DNA from: Galactobacillus timonensis
GTDB taxonomy: Bacteria > Bacillota_I > Bacilli_A > Erysipelotrichales > Erysipelotrichaceae
DNA: 64,000 bases
Assembly: GCF_900240265.1 (NCBI RefSeq)
Contig: NZ_LT964739.1
Span: 1,658,887 to 1,722,886, forward strand
Reading direction: 5' to 3'
Part shown: piece after piece, positions 34,452-44,997 of the stretch
Layout of the letters: every line of letters starts with the position of its first letter
Position numbering within the stretch: position 1 is the stretch's first letter
Translations under genes and position numbers: made by a program
The notes under the pieces: model-generated
The model's input: only the letters and a program-made list of their open reading frames with translations
Told to the model about the DNA's origin: nothing
Database searches by the model: none

Positions 34452-35468
34452 ATGGCAACGATTCTTGTGACAGGGGGCACCGGATATATCGGGTCCCATA
34501 CGTGTGTATCTCTGCTGAACGCGGGATACGATGTTGTGATTCTGGACAATCTTTACAATTCGAACATCCATGTGCTCGACCGGATTGAGACAATCACCGG
34601 GAAGCGGCCGAAGTTCTATGACGTCGATATTCTGGACCGCACCGGTCTGGAAAAGGTATTTGATGAAAATCACATTGATGCGGTGATTCACTTCGCTGGA
34701 TACAAGGCAGTCGGTGAGTCGGTTCAGATTCCGCTGACGTATTATCAGAACAATATTGCCGGTTCACTGAACCTGTATGAGATCATGGCCAAGCACGGCG
34801 TCAAGACGCTTGTCTTCTCTTCCAGTGCGACGGTCTACGGCAATCCTGAAAAGTGCCCGATCCCTGAGACGGCAAAGGTCGGCGGAACGACGAATCCTTA
34901 TGGTGCAACCAAGGTGATGAATGAAAGGATTCTGGAAGACGTAGGCAGGTCGGACAAAGCCTGGTCCGTTCTGCTGCTGCGGTATTTCAATCCGATCGGT
35001 GCCCATCCGTCTGGACTGCTGGGCGAGGTGCCAAACGGCATTCCGAACAATCTGGTTCCTTACATTGCACGGGTTGCCAACGGTACGCTTGAGTATCTGC
35101 GTGTATTCGGCGATGATTATCCGACGCCGGATGGTACAGGAGTTCGTGACTACATTCATGTGTGCGACCTTGCGGATGGACATGTGAATGCGGTGAAGTA
35201 TGCTCTGGAACATAAGGGCGTGGATCACATCAACCTTGGTACGGGCCATGGCTATTCGGTTCTCGACGTTCTGCATGCCTATGAAAAGGCCTGTGGAAAG
35301 AAGATTCCGTACCGCATTCTGCCGCGCCGTGCAGGTGATATTGCGGAGTGCTATGCAGATCCTGGCAAGGCGGCGAAGCTGCTGGGCTGGAAGGCAAAGT
35401 ACGATATTGATGACATGTGCCGTGATTCCTGGAACTTCACGCTGAAGAATCCGAACGGCATTGAATGA
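34452..35468 (+). CDS. galE: UDP-glucose 4-epimerase
   Basis: Interconverts UDP-glucose and UDP-galactose (Leloir pathway and wall glycans) using bound NAD. 338 residues. Short-chain dehydrogenase fold: VTGGTGYIGSHTCVSLL (about 6-22), DAVIHFAGYKAVGES (about 77-91), Ser in FSSSATVYG (about 122-130), catalytic YxxxK as YGATKVM (about 149-155) and LRYFNPIGAHPSG. AAGGAGGG precedes the ATG. Works with pgcA at 2497. Its terminator now lies 2.6 kb away, beyond a mobile element. Confidence 0.97.
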   Translation: MATILVTGGTGYIGSHTCVSLLNAGYDVVILDNLYNSNIHVLDRIETITGKRPKFYDVDILDRTGLEKVFDENHIDAVIHFAGYKAVGESVQIPLTYYQNNIAGSLNLYEIMAKHGVKTLVFSSSATVYGNPEKCPIPETAKVGGTTNPYGATKVMNERILEDVGRSDKAWSVLLLRYFNPIGAHPSGLLGEVPNGIPNNLVPYIARVANGTLEYLRVFGDDYPTPDGTGVRDYIHVCDLADGHVNAVKYALEHKGVDHINLGTGHGYSVLDVLHAYEKACGKKIPYRILPRRAGDIAECYADPGKAAKLLGWKAKYDIDDMCRDSWNFTLKNPNGIE

Positions 35469-35483
35469 AATAGTGCATTGATA

Positions 35484-35493
35484 AAAATGTCGG
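35484..35493 (+). repeat. left copy of 10-bp direct repeat flanking the IS
   Basis: AAAATGTCGG here is repeated at 38125-38134 on the other side of the element, consistent with a target-site duplication or with a split target. Confidence 0.55.
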
Positions 35494-35582
35494 CGATCTA
35501 AATTTTTCTGGGGAGGCCTCGAAATCGAAGTGAAATAACCTGGGGTCTCGGGGCACCCCAAAAAGGTTTATCCGCCATGAAG

Positions 35583-35607
35583 CCGTCTGGTAAAACAGGC
35601 GGTTTTT
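35583..35607 (+). terminator. plus-strand terminator inside the IS left end
   Basis: A 7-bp stem with one G-T wobble (35583-35589 with 35596-35602) and a five-T run. It would stop galE transcripts before they run antisense into the transposase genes. Confidence 0.65.
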
Positions 35608-35636
35608 CTTATGGAAACGAAAAGGAGACGGGCCCG

Positions 35637-35927
35637 TTAAGGCTGCGTCTCCAGCAGTTCTTCGTATTCGTCCAGAAACATCTCGCAACAGATGGCGATG
35701 TGGGCAAGCATCTCGTCTGTACTCAAGGCATACAGGATCCTGTTGTTCGTATGGTCGTGCTGCTTCAGCTCACTTTCAATGCCGCGCATTAATCGCTGCG
35801 CTGAGCGGCACATTCGGTTCAGGGAACGGATGCGGGGCTGCAGATATAGTTCTGCTTCTTTGCCATACAAACGGGCTCCTTCTGCCGTGATCCACACCTG
35901 GTCGTATGTTAATCCGTTTGTTGTCAT
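35637..35927 (-). CDS. IS passenger protein, 96 residues
   Basis: A small, mostly helical soluble protein starting MTTNGLTYDQVWITAEGARL and ending in an acidic helix (DEMLAHIAICCEMFLDEYEELLE). The ATG overlaps the transposase stop (ATGA) with AAGG upstream, so it is coupled to the transposase. Not recognised. Likely an accessory transposition factor or a passenger. Confidence 0.6.
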   Translation of the reverse strand: MTTNGLTYDQVWITAEGARLYGKEAELYLQPRIRSLNRMCRSAQRLMRGIESELKQHDHTNNRILYALSTDEMLAHIAICCEMFLDEYEELLETQP

Positions 35928-37339
35928 TGCTTAACCTTCTTTGGCGGAATGACAGGGTTCAACAATGGCCGGGAGCTCTTCCTGAGCACATAGAGGCAGC
36001 GGTTGCGGAATCTGTCCCAGTTGGTATATCCGTTGGCTGCTTTTTTGATCGTCTTGATGATTGAGTTCCGGTTCTCCATCAATCCGTTATTCAGTTTTAT
36101 GTCGGACACTACCACCTGGCCTGTGTCCTTATCGACTGTATGACGCTGCTTTACGACAATGAAGGAGTTGATAATCTCCTCTCTCCAGCTGATCAGGGTG
36201 CGGGAGAACTCTTTCATTTCCGGAATACCACTGGCTGCGAAGGACTGAATCAGTTTGTTCAGCTCCTGGGGAGCAGTATCGTAAGTGCAGTTGTCATAGA
36301 AGTCCACAACGTCATCCTTGAGGTCCCATGCCTTTTTCAAATCGGGATGAACGGCTTCGATCATGGCTTTAATTTCGTAATAATTGAGGAACCGGTTCAG
36401 CTTGCGGTTCATTTTCCTTGGATGGCCGGGATCGAACAGCTTTTTACCATCTTTGTCTCTGGCGTCCAGCCGCTTGAATATCATCCAGTTGAATGTCTTC
36501 AGCAGATAATACTCGTTGGTTTGTGTTTTTGTGCCTTCAATATATTTTGGAGTCTGCTTCATTACTCTGATCCGGACGCTGTCAGCCTTTCTGGAGAGCT
36601 CCTGGCTGACATGATAATGGTCAACGGAATGATAGGCCTTAGGGAACAGCTGACGTATGATGGCGCGGTATTCACTATACATGTCCGTGGCAATCATTTT
36701 GACGCGCTTTCGCTCTTCCACTGGGATTTTGAGAAAGTAGCTGAGCAGATAATCTTTTCTTCTGCTTGGCAGGATATCCACCGGCTCCTGTGACTCAAAG
36801 TCGAGAATAACGAACACATATTTTGAGTTCTCTCCCGGATGATAAAATGCGTAGTTCTCATCCCAGCACATCAATGTGGGCAGAGGTCTTCGCGCCTCCT
36901 TTACGTGGGCATCGAAGACGGAGGCAGCGGTTGTGGGAGAGATGTGATACCGCTTAGCGACGGAAGCGAAGGTCTCGGTCTGAATCTTCAAATCGTTCAG
37001 AATGTTTTCAACCGTGAGGGCGGAGATGTGCTGCTTCCTGAAACAGAATGGATTGTTCTCATAGTACGTTCGATGACAGACAGGACAGATGTACCTGCGG
37101 GCATGATAGAAGATGGTGCACTCACGATCAGTAAAGACGCCGTGGCTTATCTTCTTGTCAATGTAGTCCTTAACCCTTGGCAGGGTACAGCCGCAATCGG
37201 GACAAGGCGGATGATCCGGCCGCAGTAAAACATGGACAGACGCACTGCCATTGTCATTATGGAAGATGACATTCTCCACACTGCCTGTATCGAGGTTAAA
37301 GAATTCAAGAATGGCCTGTTTATCAGATTGTTCGGACAT
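35924..37339 (-). CDS. ISL3-family transposase
   Basis: A 471-residue DDE transposase. N-terminal zinc finger with paired Cys (CPDCGCTLPRVKDY and YICPVCHRTYYE), helix-turn-helix in the middle (FASVAKRYHISPTTAASVFD), then the DDE_Tnp_ISL3 domain: first Asp in MCWDENYAF, second Asp in IATDMYSEYRAII followed by the family-typical VDHYHVSQEL, and Glu in NGLMENRNSIIK. No frameshift or internal stop, so it looks intact. Start chosen at ATG 37339 with AAAGGAGAAG upstream; the longer frame has no ribosome-binding site. Confidence 0.93.
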   Translation of the reverse strand: MSEQSDKQAILEFFNLDTGSVENVIFHNDNGSASVHVLLRPDHPPCPDCGCTLPRVKDYIDKKISHGVFTDRECTIFYHARRYICPVCHRTYYENNPFCFRKQHISALTVENILNDLKIQTETFASVAKRYHISPTTAASVFDAHVKEARRPLPTLMCWDENYAFYHPGENSKYVFVILDFESQEPVDILPSRRKDYLLSYFLKIPVEERKRVKMIATDMYSEYRAIIRQLFPKAYHSVDHYHVSQELSRKADSVRIRVMKQTPKYIEGTKTQTNEYYLLKTFNWMIFKRLDARDKDGKKLFDPGHPRKMNRKLNRFLNYYEIKAMIEAVHPDLKKAWDLKDDVVDFYDNCTYDTAPQELNKLIQSFAASGIPEMKEFSRTLISWREEIINSFIVVKQRHTVDKDTGQVVVSDIKLNNGLMENRNSIIKTIKKAANGYTNWDRFRNRCLYVLRKSSRPLLNPVIPPKKVKQ

Positions 37340-37373
37340 AGATCTTCTCCTTTGAGCCCAGCATAGGGGAAGA

Positions 37374-37847
37374 TCAGGAAAGGCCCAAGTCAAAGTCATT
37401 TGGCCCATTCAGGCAGAGATTGATTCCGGCCACCCAGCCACTGGAAGAATCATATTCCGGAGCCCGGCGGACATCACGCCGGAATAGAACACGAAGCTGT
37501 TGAAGCAGCGAATCAGGCGGATCAACCAGCTTCAGGAAAATCCGGAGCTGCACAATGAGCTTATCGAGCCATTTGTTCCAACGGTAAACGGAAGAATCGG
37601 AAGGAAGCGAATAACGATCAAGATCCAGATCATTGTCCAGAGCCGATTCGATGGTCTGCACCGAGTAGTGCTTGTAAGGGACAAGGAAATCAGGGAGGAC
37701 ACGGTGATGTCGTCCGTTGGAAGAGACGACGACAGGGATCCAGATCCAGTAAGAACCTTCTGGCGTTTTAACGCATCTTCTGGCTGTTCCACAGTGATTC
37801 ATTGACAGGCCTGTTTCAGGATCCAAAACAGGATCGCTGCATTCCAT
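37374..37847 (-). CDS. DUF6431-like IS-associated protein
   Basis: A 157-residue protein upstream of the transposase in the same direction (34 nt apart). The phrase RRCVKTPEGSYWIWIPVVVSSNGRHHRVLPDFLVPYKHYSVQTIE matches the layout of the small DUF6431 proteins I know from Firmicutes mobile elements. The first zinc-knuckle cysteines of that family look mostly lost here, leaving scattered Cys residues (4, 20, 27). It may help target recognition. The start is either ATG 37847 or the TTG before it; the ribosome-binding site is weak. The family call is from memory. Confidence 0.6.
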   Translation of the reverse strand: MECSDPVLDPETGLSMNHCGTARRCVKTPEGSYWIWIPVVVSSNGRHHRVLPDFLVPYKHYSVQTIESALDNDLDLDRYSLPSDSSVYRWNKWLDKLIVQLRIFLKLVDPPDSLLQQLRVLFRRDVRRAPEYDSSSGWVAGINLCLNGPNDFDLGLS

Positions 37848-37925
37848 CAAAAATCGCCCGGATGATTAGGATGTTTAACAATTTTGTATTGTGAATGTGA
37901 TACACTAACCATGGTTTTGGTTGTG

Positions 37926-37964
37926 GGTTCAGAGGTTGCTGGGAAGCTTGACTCTGAACCTTTT
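37926..37964 (+). terminator. inverted repeat in IS right end
   Basis: GGTTCAGAG (37926-37934) pairs with CTCTGAACC (37952-37960), followed by TTTT. The region 37851-38124 holds no gene; it contains the presumed minus-strand promoter of the IS genes and this hairpin, which would block outside transcripts. Confidence 0.5.
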
Positions 37965-38124
37965 CCTTTCTGTTGATGTCTTACCGCATAATAATCGGCA
38001 AATACGAAAAAGAGAAGGCCTGAGTGCCTCCCCATGTAAGTTTGGAGCTGTTTTTCTTCTCCCGGATAGTCAACCCCAGGATTTCTTAGAGGCACCCCGA
38101 GACCCCATCTATTTTTAGATAGTC

Positions 38125-38134
38125 AAAATGTCGG
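38125..38134 (+). repeat. right copy of 10-bp direct repeat flanking the IS
   Basis: AAAATGTCGG, identical to 35484-35493; here it forms the 5' arm base of the terminator. Confidence 0.55.
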
Positions 38135-38159
38135 ATCCCAACTGGATCCGGCATTTTTT
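38125..38159 (+). terminator. galE terminator displaced by the IS
   Basis: A 14-bp stem with one T-G wobble (38125-38138 with 38144-38157), CAACT loop and a T-run. Its first ten bases are the right copy of the direct repeat. It lies 2.65 kb from galE, to which it most likely belonged. Confidence 0.8.
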
Positions 38160-38242
38160 AGCGGTGGTGCTGTTGTGTGCAATTTGGATTTTTTCGGTAC
38201 CTGATTTTACTTTTTTGGTTAATAACACCCTCAAGCAAATAG

Positions 38243-39600
<1,358 letters not shown>

Positions 39601-39616
39601 GAAAGGAGAAGAATGA

Positions 39617-42600
39617 ATGTTTAGGAAACTGCATGTATGGGCAGTGGCGGCCGGAATGATTTCTTCTCTTTTCACAATTATTCCGACGCAGGTGCAGGCG
39701 AAGCTGGTTACGGATCTGTATCCGATGTCCTGTAATGCCTTTGAAGTCGATTCAGTCGGTGCAAACAGCGGCGGCAGTATTACGTTTACCATGACGAAAT
39801 GTACATCGGACTGGAACGAGGCGAAACAGGCGATGTATGCGCTGGGAGATGCCGGTGTCATCCGTCATTCTTCCTCCTGGTCGCCGACGAAGATCATCAA
39901 TATGTCGTCGGGCATTGCGATCAGCTATCCCAAGCGTGACAACAGCAATACATTGACCATCAATCAGTACTACGATTTCTATTCCGGCAGTGAGCCGTAT
40001 GACAATAAGACGATGGCGATCACCTACCAGCGGGAGATGCAGTTCAACGGCCTGTATTCCTGGAATGGCGATGGCAGCGGTCTGGTGCTTGTGACGGTAT
40101 CGGGATTTACGGGCTATGCGCAGTTGCGGGATGTGGATCTTGTGCCGATGGTTGTGCTGAGCCATGGCTGGGGGATGTACCTTGGCGGCAGTGACAGTGA
40201 GAAGTATCCACAGGATCCGTACGGTCTCTGGCCGAAGCAGCAGTACTACCGGGTGGAGCGCAATGGCAACTATACGGATCTGGTGCTGCATTATTTCTAT
40301 GAATACGGCCGCGATGGAAATGCAACGGAATATACAGCGGCGGTAGGACCGGCTGCAGAATGGATGAGCATCGGCGATGTCTACTACAGCTACGATAACT
40401 ATACGTTCTACCGGGATCGCTACTGCACCGATCAGGCGGGTATCTACTATTCGTATTATCAGTTTCTGTTTCTGCGTTCCAGAACGAATATATCAGCTTC
40501 AACATTCAATACGTTCCTGGCGTCAAGGGGCTACAATTCGAGCAGTAAGCTCTGGAATACGGGTGATATCTGGCTGAAGGCGCAGGAGACTTACGGCGTC
40601 AATGCGGCCGAAATCTTTGCGCTTGCCTGCCTGGAGTCAGGGTACGGTACCAGTGATTATGCGATGAAGCGCAACAATCTCTTCGGATGGAATGCGGTGG
40701 ACTCGGATCCGGATCAGGCGTCTTTCTTTTCTTCGGTGGAAGATTCGATCAATCAGATGATGGGAATCAATATCCGCAGCTTCATTGATATTCATGACTG
40801 GCGGTATTTCGGGTCACAGCTTGGCAATAAGGGATCGGGTCTGAACGTGAAGTATGCGACCGATAACCTGTGGGGCGTAAAGATTGCGTCGATTGCCTAT
40901 GCGCTGGACAAGTGCAACAACAACAATGACGGGACGCTGACGGATTTCAATACGGGGAGCCTGGGCATTGTGAACAATGATACGCGCACCTACATTCTGA
41001 AGTCGCCGGGCGGAGATCGGCTGTACTTTACCTGGTATGGTCCGACGTATCAGATGAATCATACGCTTTCCATTCTGGCGGAGGTCAACGGCTGGTACAA
41101 GGTGCAGTCGACCAATCCTCTGGATGGCAGCGGAAACGTCATTTCCTTCTCCAACGGGGCGAATCAGAATTATTACAGCTATAACTTTGATACGATGGTC
41201 GGCTGGATCCGCAAGGATGAGGTGACGCTGATCAACAGTGCTCCGATTTCCAATGCGGGAATGGAAGCTACCGGTGATCCGGTGCGGACGCTCGATGCGC
41301 TCAGCTGGAATGAAAACGGTACGCTGCATCTGAGTGGAAAGAACTATGTGCCGGGTGTCTGGGTGACAGGGGATAACACCGTGTCGCAGACGCTGCATCT
41401 GGTGAACTTTGCCTTTACGGATGTGCAGCAGCAGAATCTGACCCTGTCTTCTTCGACGGATGCGATCGGCTGGTCGACAGATCTCGATGTGTCTTCGCTT
41501 GCCAATGGCAGCTACTTCTTCCGTATTGATGGAAGCTACAGCCTGACGACGGATTACAGCAGTTCGTGGTATGTGCCTTCGGTGGACAGTGCGCCTGCTT
41601 CTGTGATGCGCAACGGTCATTCGTACAGCTTTACGGCGGCCTCAGTGAACGGCAGTACGGTGCTGGTTCTCAGCGTGAGTGATGTGGATTGCGGCGCCAA
41701 CGCGAAGTATGACGCTGACAGCAATGCCTGCGTATGCTTCGAAAATTACAACGACTGGACGGCAGGCAGCGGGTGTAACTATACGCCTTCTTCGCCGGCG
41801 GAAGAGGACGTGACGCTGATGAAGAGTGTTGAAAGCATCGGCTTCAGCGGCGACGATGATACGAAGCTTTCGGTGAGCGGCTATGCATTCCTGAGCGGCA
41901 TGGATGCGGTCGATGGAACGAAGATATCGGCGACGGTTTCTCTGGAGCCTCTGGCGGGTGGTGATGATATCGCTGTCACGACGGCGACGATGAGCGGCAA
42001 CGATGAGCCGGTTCCGCTGGGGGATGGTCATACCTATCAGTGGATCAACTATGCGGCGGATCTTGATCTTTCGTCCCTGACGGCGGATGAGCTGGGAACG
42101 TATTCGCTGAAGATTACGGTAACCAATGGCGATACGAGCCGGTCGGGCTATCTGTATCTGAATCTGAATACGGCGAAGCAGACGGAATTTGAAGGCGGAA
42201 CTGTGGATCTTGGCGATGAGACGCAGGGCAGTCTGTATCTGAGTTCGAATCCGGTCTACCTTGGGCGGCTTGAGCTGGATTTTGCTCGCGGGTCCATTGA
42301 TCGCAGCGTGATTTCCAAGAAGGTGCGCAATTCTTCGCGTTCGGGCGGTACGCTGTCGATTGATGAGAATGGTGTTCTGCGCATTCCGGATGGTTACGGC
42401 CTGCTGGCGGATACGAGCATGACGGCGGCCAATAAGCCGGCATTTGCGATTGATTTCCTTAATACGGATACGGGTGAAGTCGTCAGTGGGAAGGATCTTG
42501 GTACGGTGAATGCGAAGGCCTGTGATGTGGATCTTGGGACGCTGCTGGGATCGTCGTATTCGGCTACGGATGCGTGCTATGCGGCTGAGCTGGATCTTGC

Positions 42601-42865
42601 CGGAAAGGACACAGACGGGAAATATGTGCTGAGTGAAGGTACGTATGTTCTGTATCTGGATGTGTCCAGTACGGAAGACGGGACGACTTATCGCGATGTG
42701 TATGAGATGTACAATGTGATGCCTGTGCGTCCGGTTAAGGTTACGGTCGGGGATCGGACATATACGCTGCGGAAGGGATCGGTCCATAATCGGTATGAAC
42801 TGACGATTGCGTCGAATGATGAGGCTTCGGCGGCTTCATCATCCTCTGCAGACGGGAAAAATTAA
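39617..42865 (+). CDS. large secreted glucosaminidase-type cell-wall hydrolase
   Basis: 1082 residues. A signal peptide (MFRKLHVWAVAAGMISSLFTIIPTQVQA) is cleaved at about 28. An N-terminal beta region (about 30-290) rich in Tyr is followed by a glucosaminidase domain (about 300-430): FNTFLASRGY, and the catalytic Glu in ALACLESGYGTSDYAMKRNNLFGWNA. An SH3b-like segment follows (about 455-535), then two Ig-like or Bsp-like regions, with a short Cys-rich insert (CGANAKYDADSNACVCFENY, near 690-710) and a Ser-rich end without LPXTG. It would cleave the GlcNAc-MurNAc backbone of peptidoglycan during growth or separation. GGAGAAG precedes the ATG. Confidence 0.88.
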   Translation: MFRKLHVWAVAAGMISSLFTIIPTQVQAKLVTDLYPMSCNAFEVDSVGANSGGSITFTMTKCTSDWNEAKQAMYALGDAGVIRHSSSWSPTKIINMSSGIAISYPKRDNSNTLTINQYYDFYSGSEPYDNKTMAITYQREMQFNGLYSWNGDGSGLVLVTVSGFTGYAQLRDVDLVPMVVLSHGWGMYLGGSDSEKYPQDPYGLWPKQQYYRVERNGNYTDLVLHYFYEYGRDGNATEYTAAVGPAAEWMSIGDVYYSYDNYTFYRDRYCTDQAGIYYSYYQFLFLRSRTNISASTFNTFLASRGYNSSSKLWNTGDIWLKAQETYGVNAAEIFALACLESGYGTSDYAMKRNNLFGWNAVDSDPDQASFFSSVEDSINQMMGINIRSFIDIHDWRYFGSQLGNKGSGLNVKYATDNLWGVKIASIAYALDKCNNNNDGTLTDFNTGSLGIVNNDTRTYILKSPGGDRLYFTWYGPTYQMNHTLSILAEVNGWYKVQSTNPLDGSGNVISFSNGANQNYYSYNFDTMVGWIRKDEVTLINSAPISNAGMEATGDPVRTLDALSWNENGTLHLSGKNYVPGVWVTGDNTVSQTLHLVNFAFTDVQQQNLTLSSSTDAIGWSTDLDVSSLANGSYFFRIDGSYSLTTDYSSSWYVPSVDSAPASVMRNGHSYSFTAASVNGSTVLVLSVSDVDCGANAKYDADSNACVCFENYNDWTAGSGCNYTPSSPAEEDVTLMKSVESIGFSGDDDTKLSVSGYAFLSGMDAVDGTKISATVSLEPLAGGDDIAVTTATMSGNDEPVPLGDGHTYQWINYAADLDLSSLTADELGTYSLKITVTNGDTSRSGYLYLNLNTAKQTEFEGGTVDLGDETQGSLYLSSNPVYLGRLELDFARGSIDRSVISKKVRNSSRSGGTLSIDENGVLRIPDGYGLLADTSMTAANKPAFAIDFLNTDTGEVVSGKDLGTVNAKACDVDLGTLLGSSYSATDACYAAELDLAGKDTDGKYVLSEGTYVLYLDVSSTEDGTTYRDVYEMYNVMPVRPVKVTVGDRTYTLRKGSVHNRYELTIASNDEASAASSSSADGKN

Positions 42866-42876
42866 GGAGCCGGCGG

Positions 42877-44880
42877 ATGATTGAACTTTACGCGAAAACG
42901 AAAATACTTTTGGCAGTTGCGCTGGCTATGGGCGGCGCAGCCGTCGGCACGACGGTGTACTACGTTGAGATGGTGAAGGACCCGGAGGCTGCGGTACCTG
43001 ATTTTACGGGAAAGACAAAAACGGATGTCGAGAGCTGGGCCAAGGAGAACAGGGTTTCTTCGAGCCGCTATTCCTTCAGCTATGAATTCGATGAGACGAT
43101 TGCTGAGGACGGTGTTCTTTCGCAGAGTATCCCGGCGGGTGAGATGCTTGGCAGGGAAAATGTGCTGGAGGTTGTTCTGTCTTCGGGCAAGGATCCGGAT
43201 GCGTCGTTGACGTTCCCTGACCTTTCAACGATGAGCCGGGAGGAAATCGAGAAGTGGTTTGAGGACAATGGCTTTACGAATGTGAGCTATGCCTTTGCGG
43301 AAGATGACAGTGTGGAGGCGGGCAGCTTTCTGAAAGCCAGTGTGGAAGCCGGTGCGCAGGTGAAGCGGTCGGATGCGATTACGGTTACCTTTGCGACGGG
43401 CGGTGACGGGGCAGATACTGAGATTACGGTACCGGATTTTTCGACCTATTCCTACAAAAATATGCAGGCATGGGGCCTGACAAACGGGGTGACGATCAAG
43501 TTTGTCAATGAGCCGAGCTCCACCGTTGCCAAGGGTGCCTATATTTCGCAAAGCGTCAAGGCCGGTACGACGGTGAAGGCGGGATCGACGATTACAATTA
43601 CGCTTTCTTCGGGCAAGGCGACGGATGTTGTGAACTATGTCGGCAAGACGAAGAAGGAGGCGGATGCCTGGATCTCGAACAATGGTCTGAAGGCGGTGTA
43701 CCGTGAGATCTACAGTACTTCCGATGCGGGTATGATCGTGAGTCAGAATCCTTCGTCCGGAACTGTTTCCAGCGGCGGTTCGGTGACATTCGAGGTCTCT
43801 GTGGGTAAGGTGGATGTGACGGACTTTACCGGCAAGACGAAGACGGATCTGGATAATTTCGTTTCGGCGATGAATGCAAAATACAACAGTTCAGCGAAGC
43901 TTACGGTGAGCTACAAGGAAGTGGAAAGTGATCAGGCGGCAGGTACGATTCTTTCGCAGAGTGTTTCGGGGCTGGTAAATCCGGGAACAGCGGTTTCGGC
44001 GGAAGTGGCCGTTGGCAAGAAGGTGACGGTGACAAGCTATGCGGGCAAGTCGCTGGACAGCTTCCGCAGCTATCTGAGTTCGCTTGGACTTTCGCTGGGA
44101 AATGTGAGCTATGCCTACAGTGATTCGGTAGCGTCGGGAAATCTGATTTCCAATGATACGGGTACGTATTCGGCGGGTGCTTCGATCAACTGCCGGGTAT
44201 CGAATGGTGCCTATACGTGGGATCCGGGCAGTGCAGCCAAGGCAGGTCAGTCCTGGAGCAGTCTCTATGCGGCTTCGGCGACGGCGCGTGCCAATGGCTA
44301 TTCGCTGACGAAGACCGATGTGGAAAGCAGTACTGTTGCGGAGGGTTTGATGGTGTCTGACTGCTCGATCAGCGGGAAGACGATTGCGTGCCAGGTGTCG
44401 ATCGGTAAATATGTGACGGTTGATAACGTTGTCGGCAAGGATAAGGATGCGGCACAGTCACTCCTGCAGAACGCCGGTCTTTCCGTGACACTGGTGGAGC
44501 AGCCGGAGTACAGTGATACGCCGGCGGGACAGATCATCGGTCAGTCGATTGCGGCCGGTACGAAAGTGAAGGCTTCGACGGCAATTACGCTGACATATTC
44601 GAAGGGGCCGGAGCCGGTTGTGATGGGTACGATTCCGAACTTCCCCTTCAACAGCCTGTATGTCGGGGCGACGAATCAGAATGAGAAAATGATCGGCTAT
44701 ATGACGTCGGAGCTCAATAAGGCCGGTTTCTATAACATTTCGTTTGTGAAATCGACAAGTTCGCCTTCCTATGGCTTTGTGTCAATGAAGACTGCGGATG
44801 GTGCCGATGTGAATCCGGGGGATTCGCTGAATGTGAAGACGCAGATCGTTGTGACCTATGGTGAACCAAGCAACGGTTGA
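42877..44880 (+). CDS. kinase-less PASTA-repeat membrane protein
   Basis: 667 residues. One N-terminal membrane helix (ILLAVALAMGGAAVGTTVYYV, about 10-30), then an extracellular string of about nine PASTA-like units, each about 65-70 residues with the V-P/T-D-F-x-G-K start (VPDFTGKTKTDVESWAKEN) and an SxxS-x-P-AG-x-V then LSSGK ending. PASTA domains bind muropeptides or lipid II in PrkC/StkP kinases, but no kinase domain exists here. Three of the units depart from the canonical spacing. It starts 11 nt after the hydrolase stop with GGAG, so the two are co-expressed, and it may place the hydrolase at sites of wall growth. Confidence 0.88.
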   Translation: MIELYAKTKILLAVALAMGGAAVGTTVYYVEMVKDPEAAVPDFTGKTKTDVESWAKENRVSSSRYSFSYEFDETIAEDGVLSQSIPAGEMLGRENVLEVVLSSGKDPDASLTFPDLSTMSREEIEKWFEDNGFTNVSYAFAEDDSVEAGSFLKASVEAGAQVKRSDAITVTFATGGDGADTEITVPDFSTYSYKNMQAWGLTNGVTIKFVNEPSSTVAKGAYISQSVKAGTTVKAGSTITITLSSGKATDVVNYVGKTKKEADAWISNNGLKAVYREIYSTSDAGMIVSQNPSSGTVSSGGSVTFEVSVGKVDVTDFTGKTKTDLDNFVSAMNAKYNSSAKLTVSYKEVESDQAAGTILSQSVSGLVNPGTAVSAEVAVGKKVTVTSYAGKSLDSFRSYLSSLGLSLGNVSYAYSDSVASGNLISNDTGTYSAGASINCRVSNGAYTWDPGSAAKAGQSWSSLYAASATARANGYSLTKTDVESSTVAEGLMVSDCSISGKTIACQVSIGKYVTVDNVVGKDKDAAQSLLQNAGLSVTLVEQPEYSDTPAGQIIGQSIAAGTKVKASTAITLTYSKGPEPVVMGTIPNFPFNSLYVGATNQNEKMIGYMTSELNKAGFYNISFVKSTSSPSYGFVSMKTADGADVNPGDSLNVKTQIVVTYGEPSNG

Positions 44881-44903
44881 TAAATTTGAGAAACAGTGAT
44901 CAG

Positions 44904-44936
44904 AAGGGTCCGGGGAGAGAATCTCTGGACCCTTTT
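44904..44936 (+). terminator. terminator after the PASTA gene
   Basis: An 8-bp stem AAGGGTCC/GGACCCTT (44904-44911 with 44927-44934) with an inner AGAGA/TCTCT pairing and TTTT. Confidence 0.85.
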
Positions 44937-44997
44937 CGTAATGGATGCGGGAATCACCTTCCTTCCGGCTATGAAAAGGCAGAGAGGAGAATGAAGT

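Larger units (their letters stand above)
35494..38124 (-). mobile_element. ISL3-like insertion element with passenger genes
   Basis: About 2.6 kb carrying three minus-strand ORFs (DUF6431-like protein, ISL3 transposase, 96-residue protein). Imperfect terminal inverted repeats of about 50 bp can be aligned: the left end from 35496 and the reverse complement of the right end from about 38120 both read ATCTAAA, six variable bases, TGGGG, later GCCTC, and CCTGGGGT. A second matching block GGGGTCTCGGGG occurs at 35542-35553 and, inverted, at 38095-38106. Flanked by the 10-bp direct repeat AAAATGTCGG. ISL3 elements usually make 8-bp duplications and carry one gene, so this is an atypical member. 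The exact ends are uncertain by a few bases. Confidence 0.75.
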
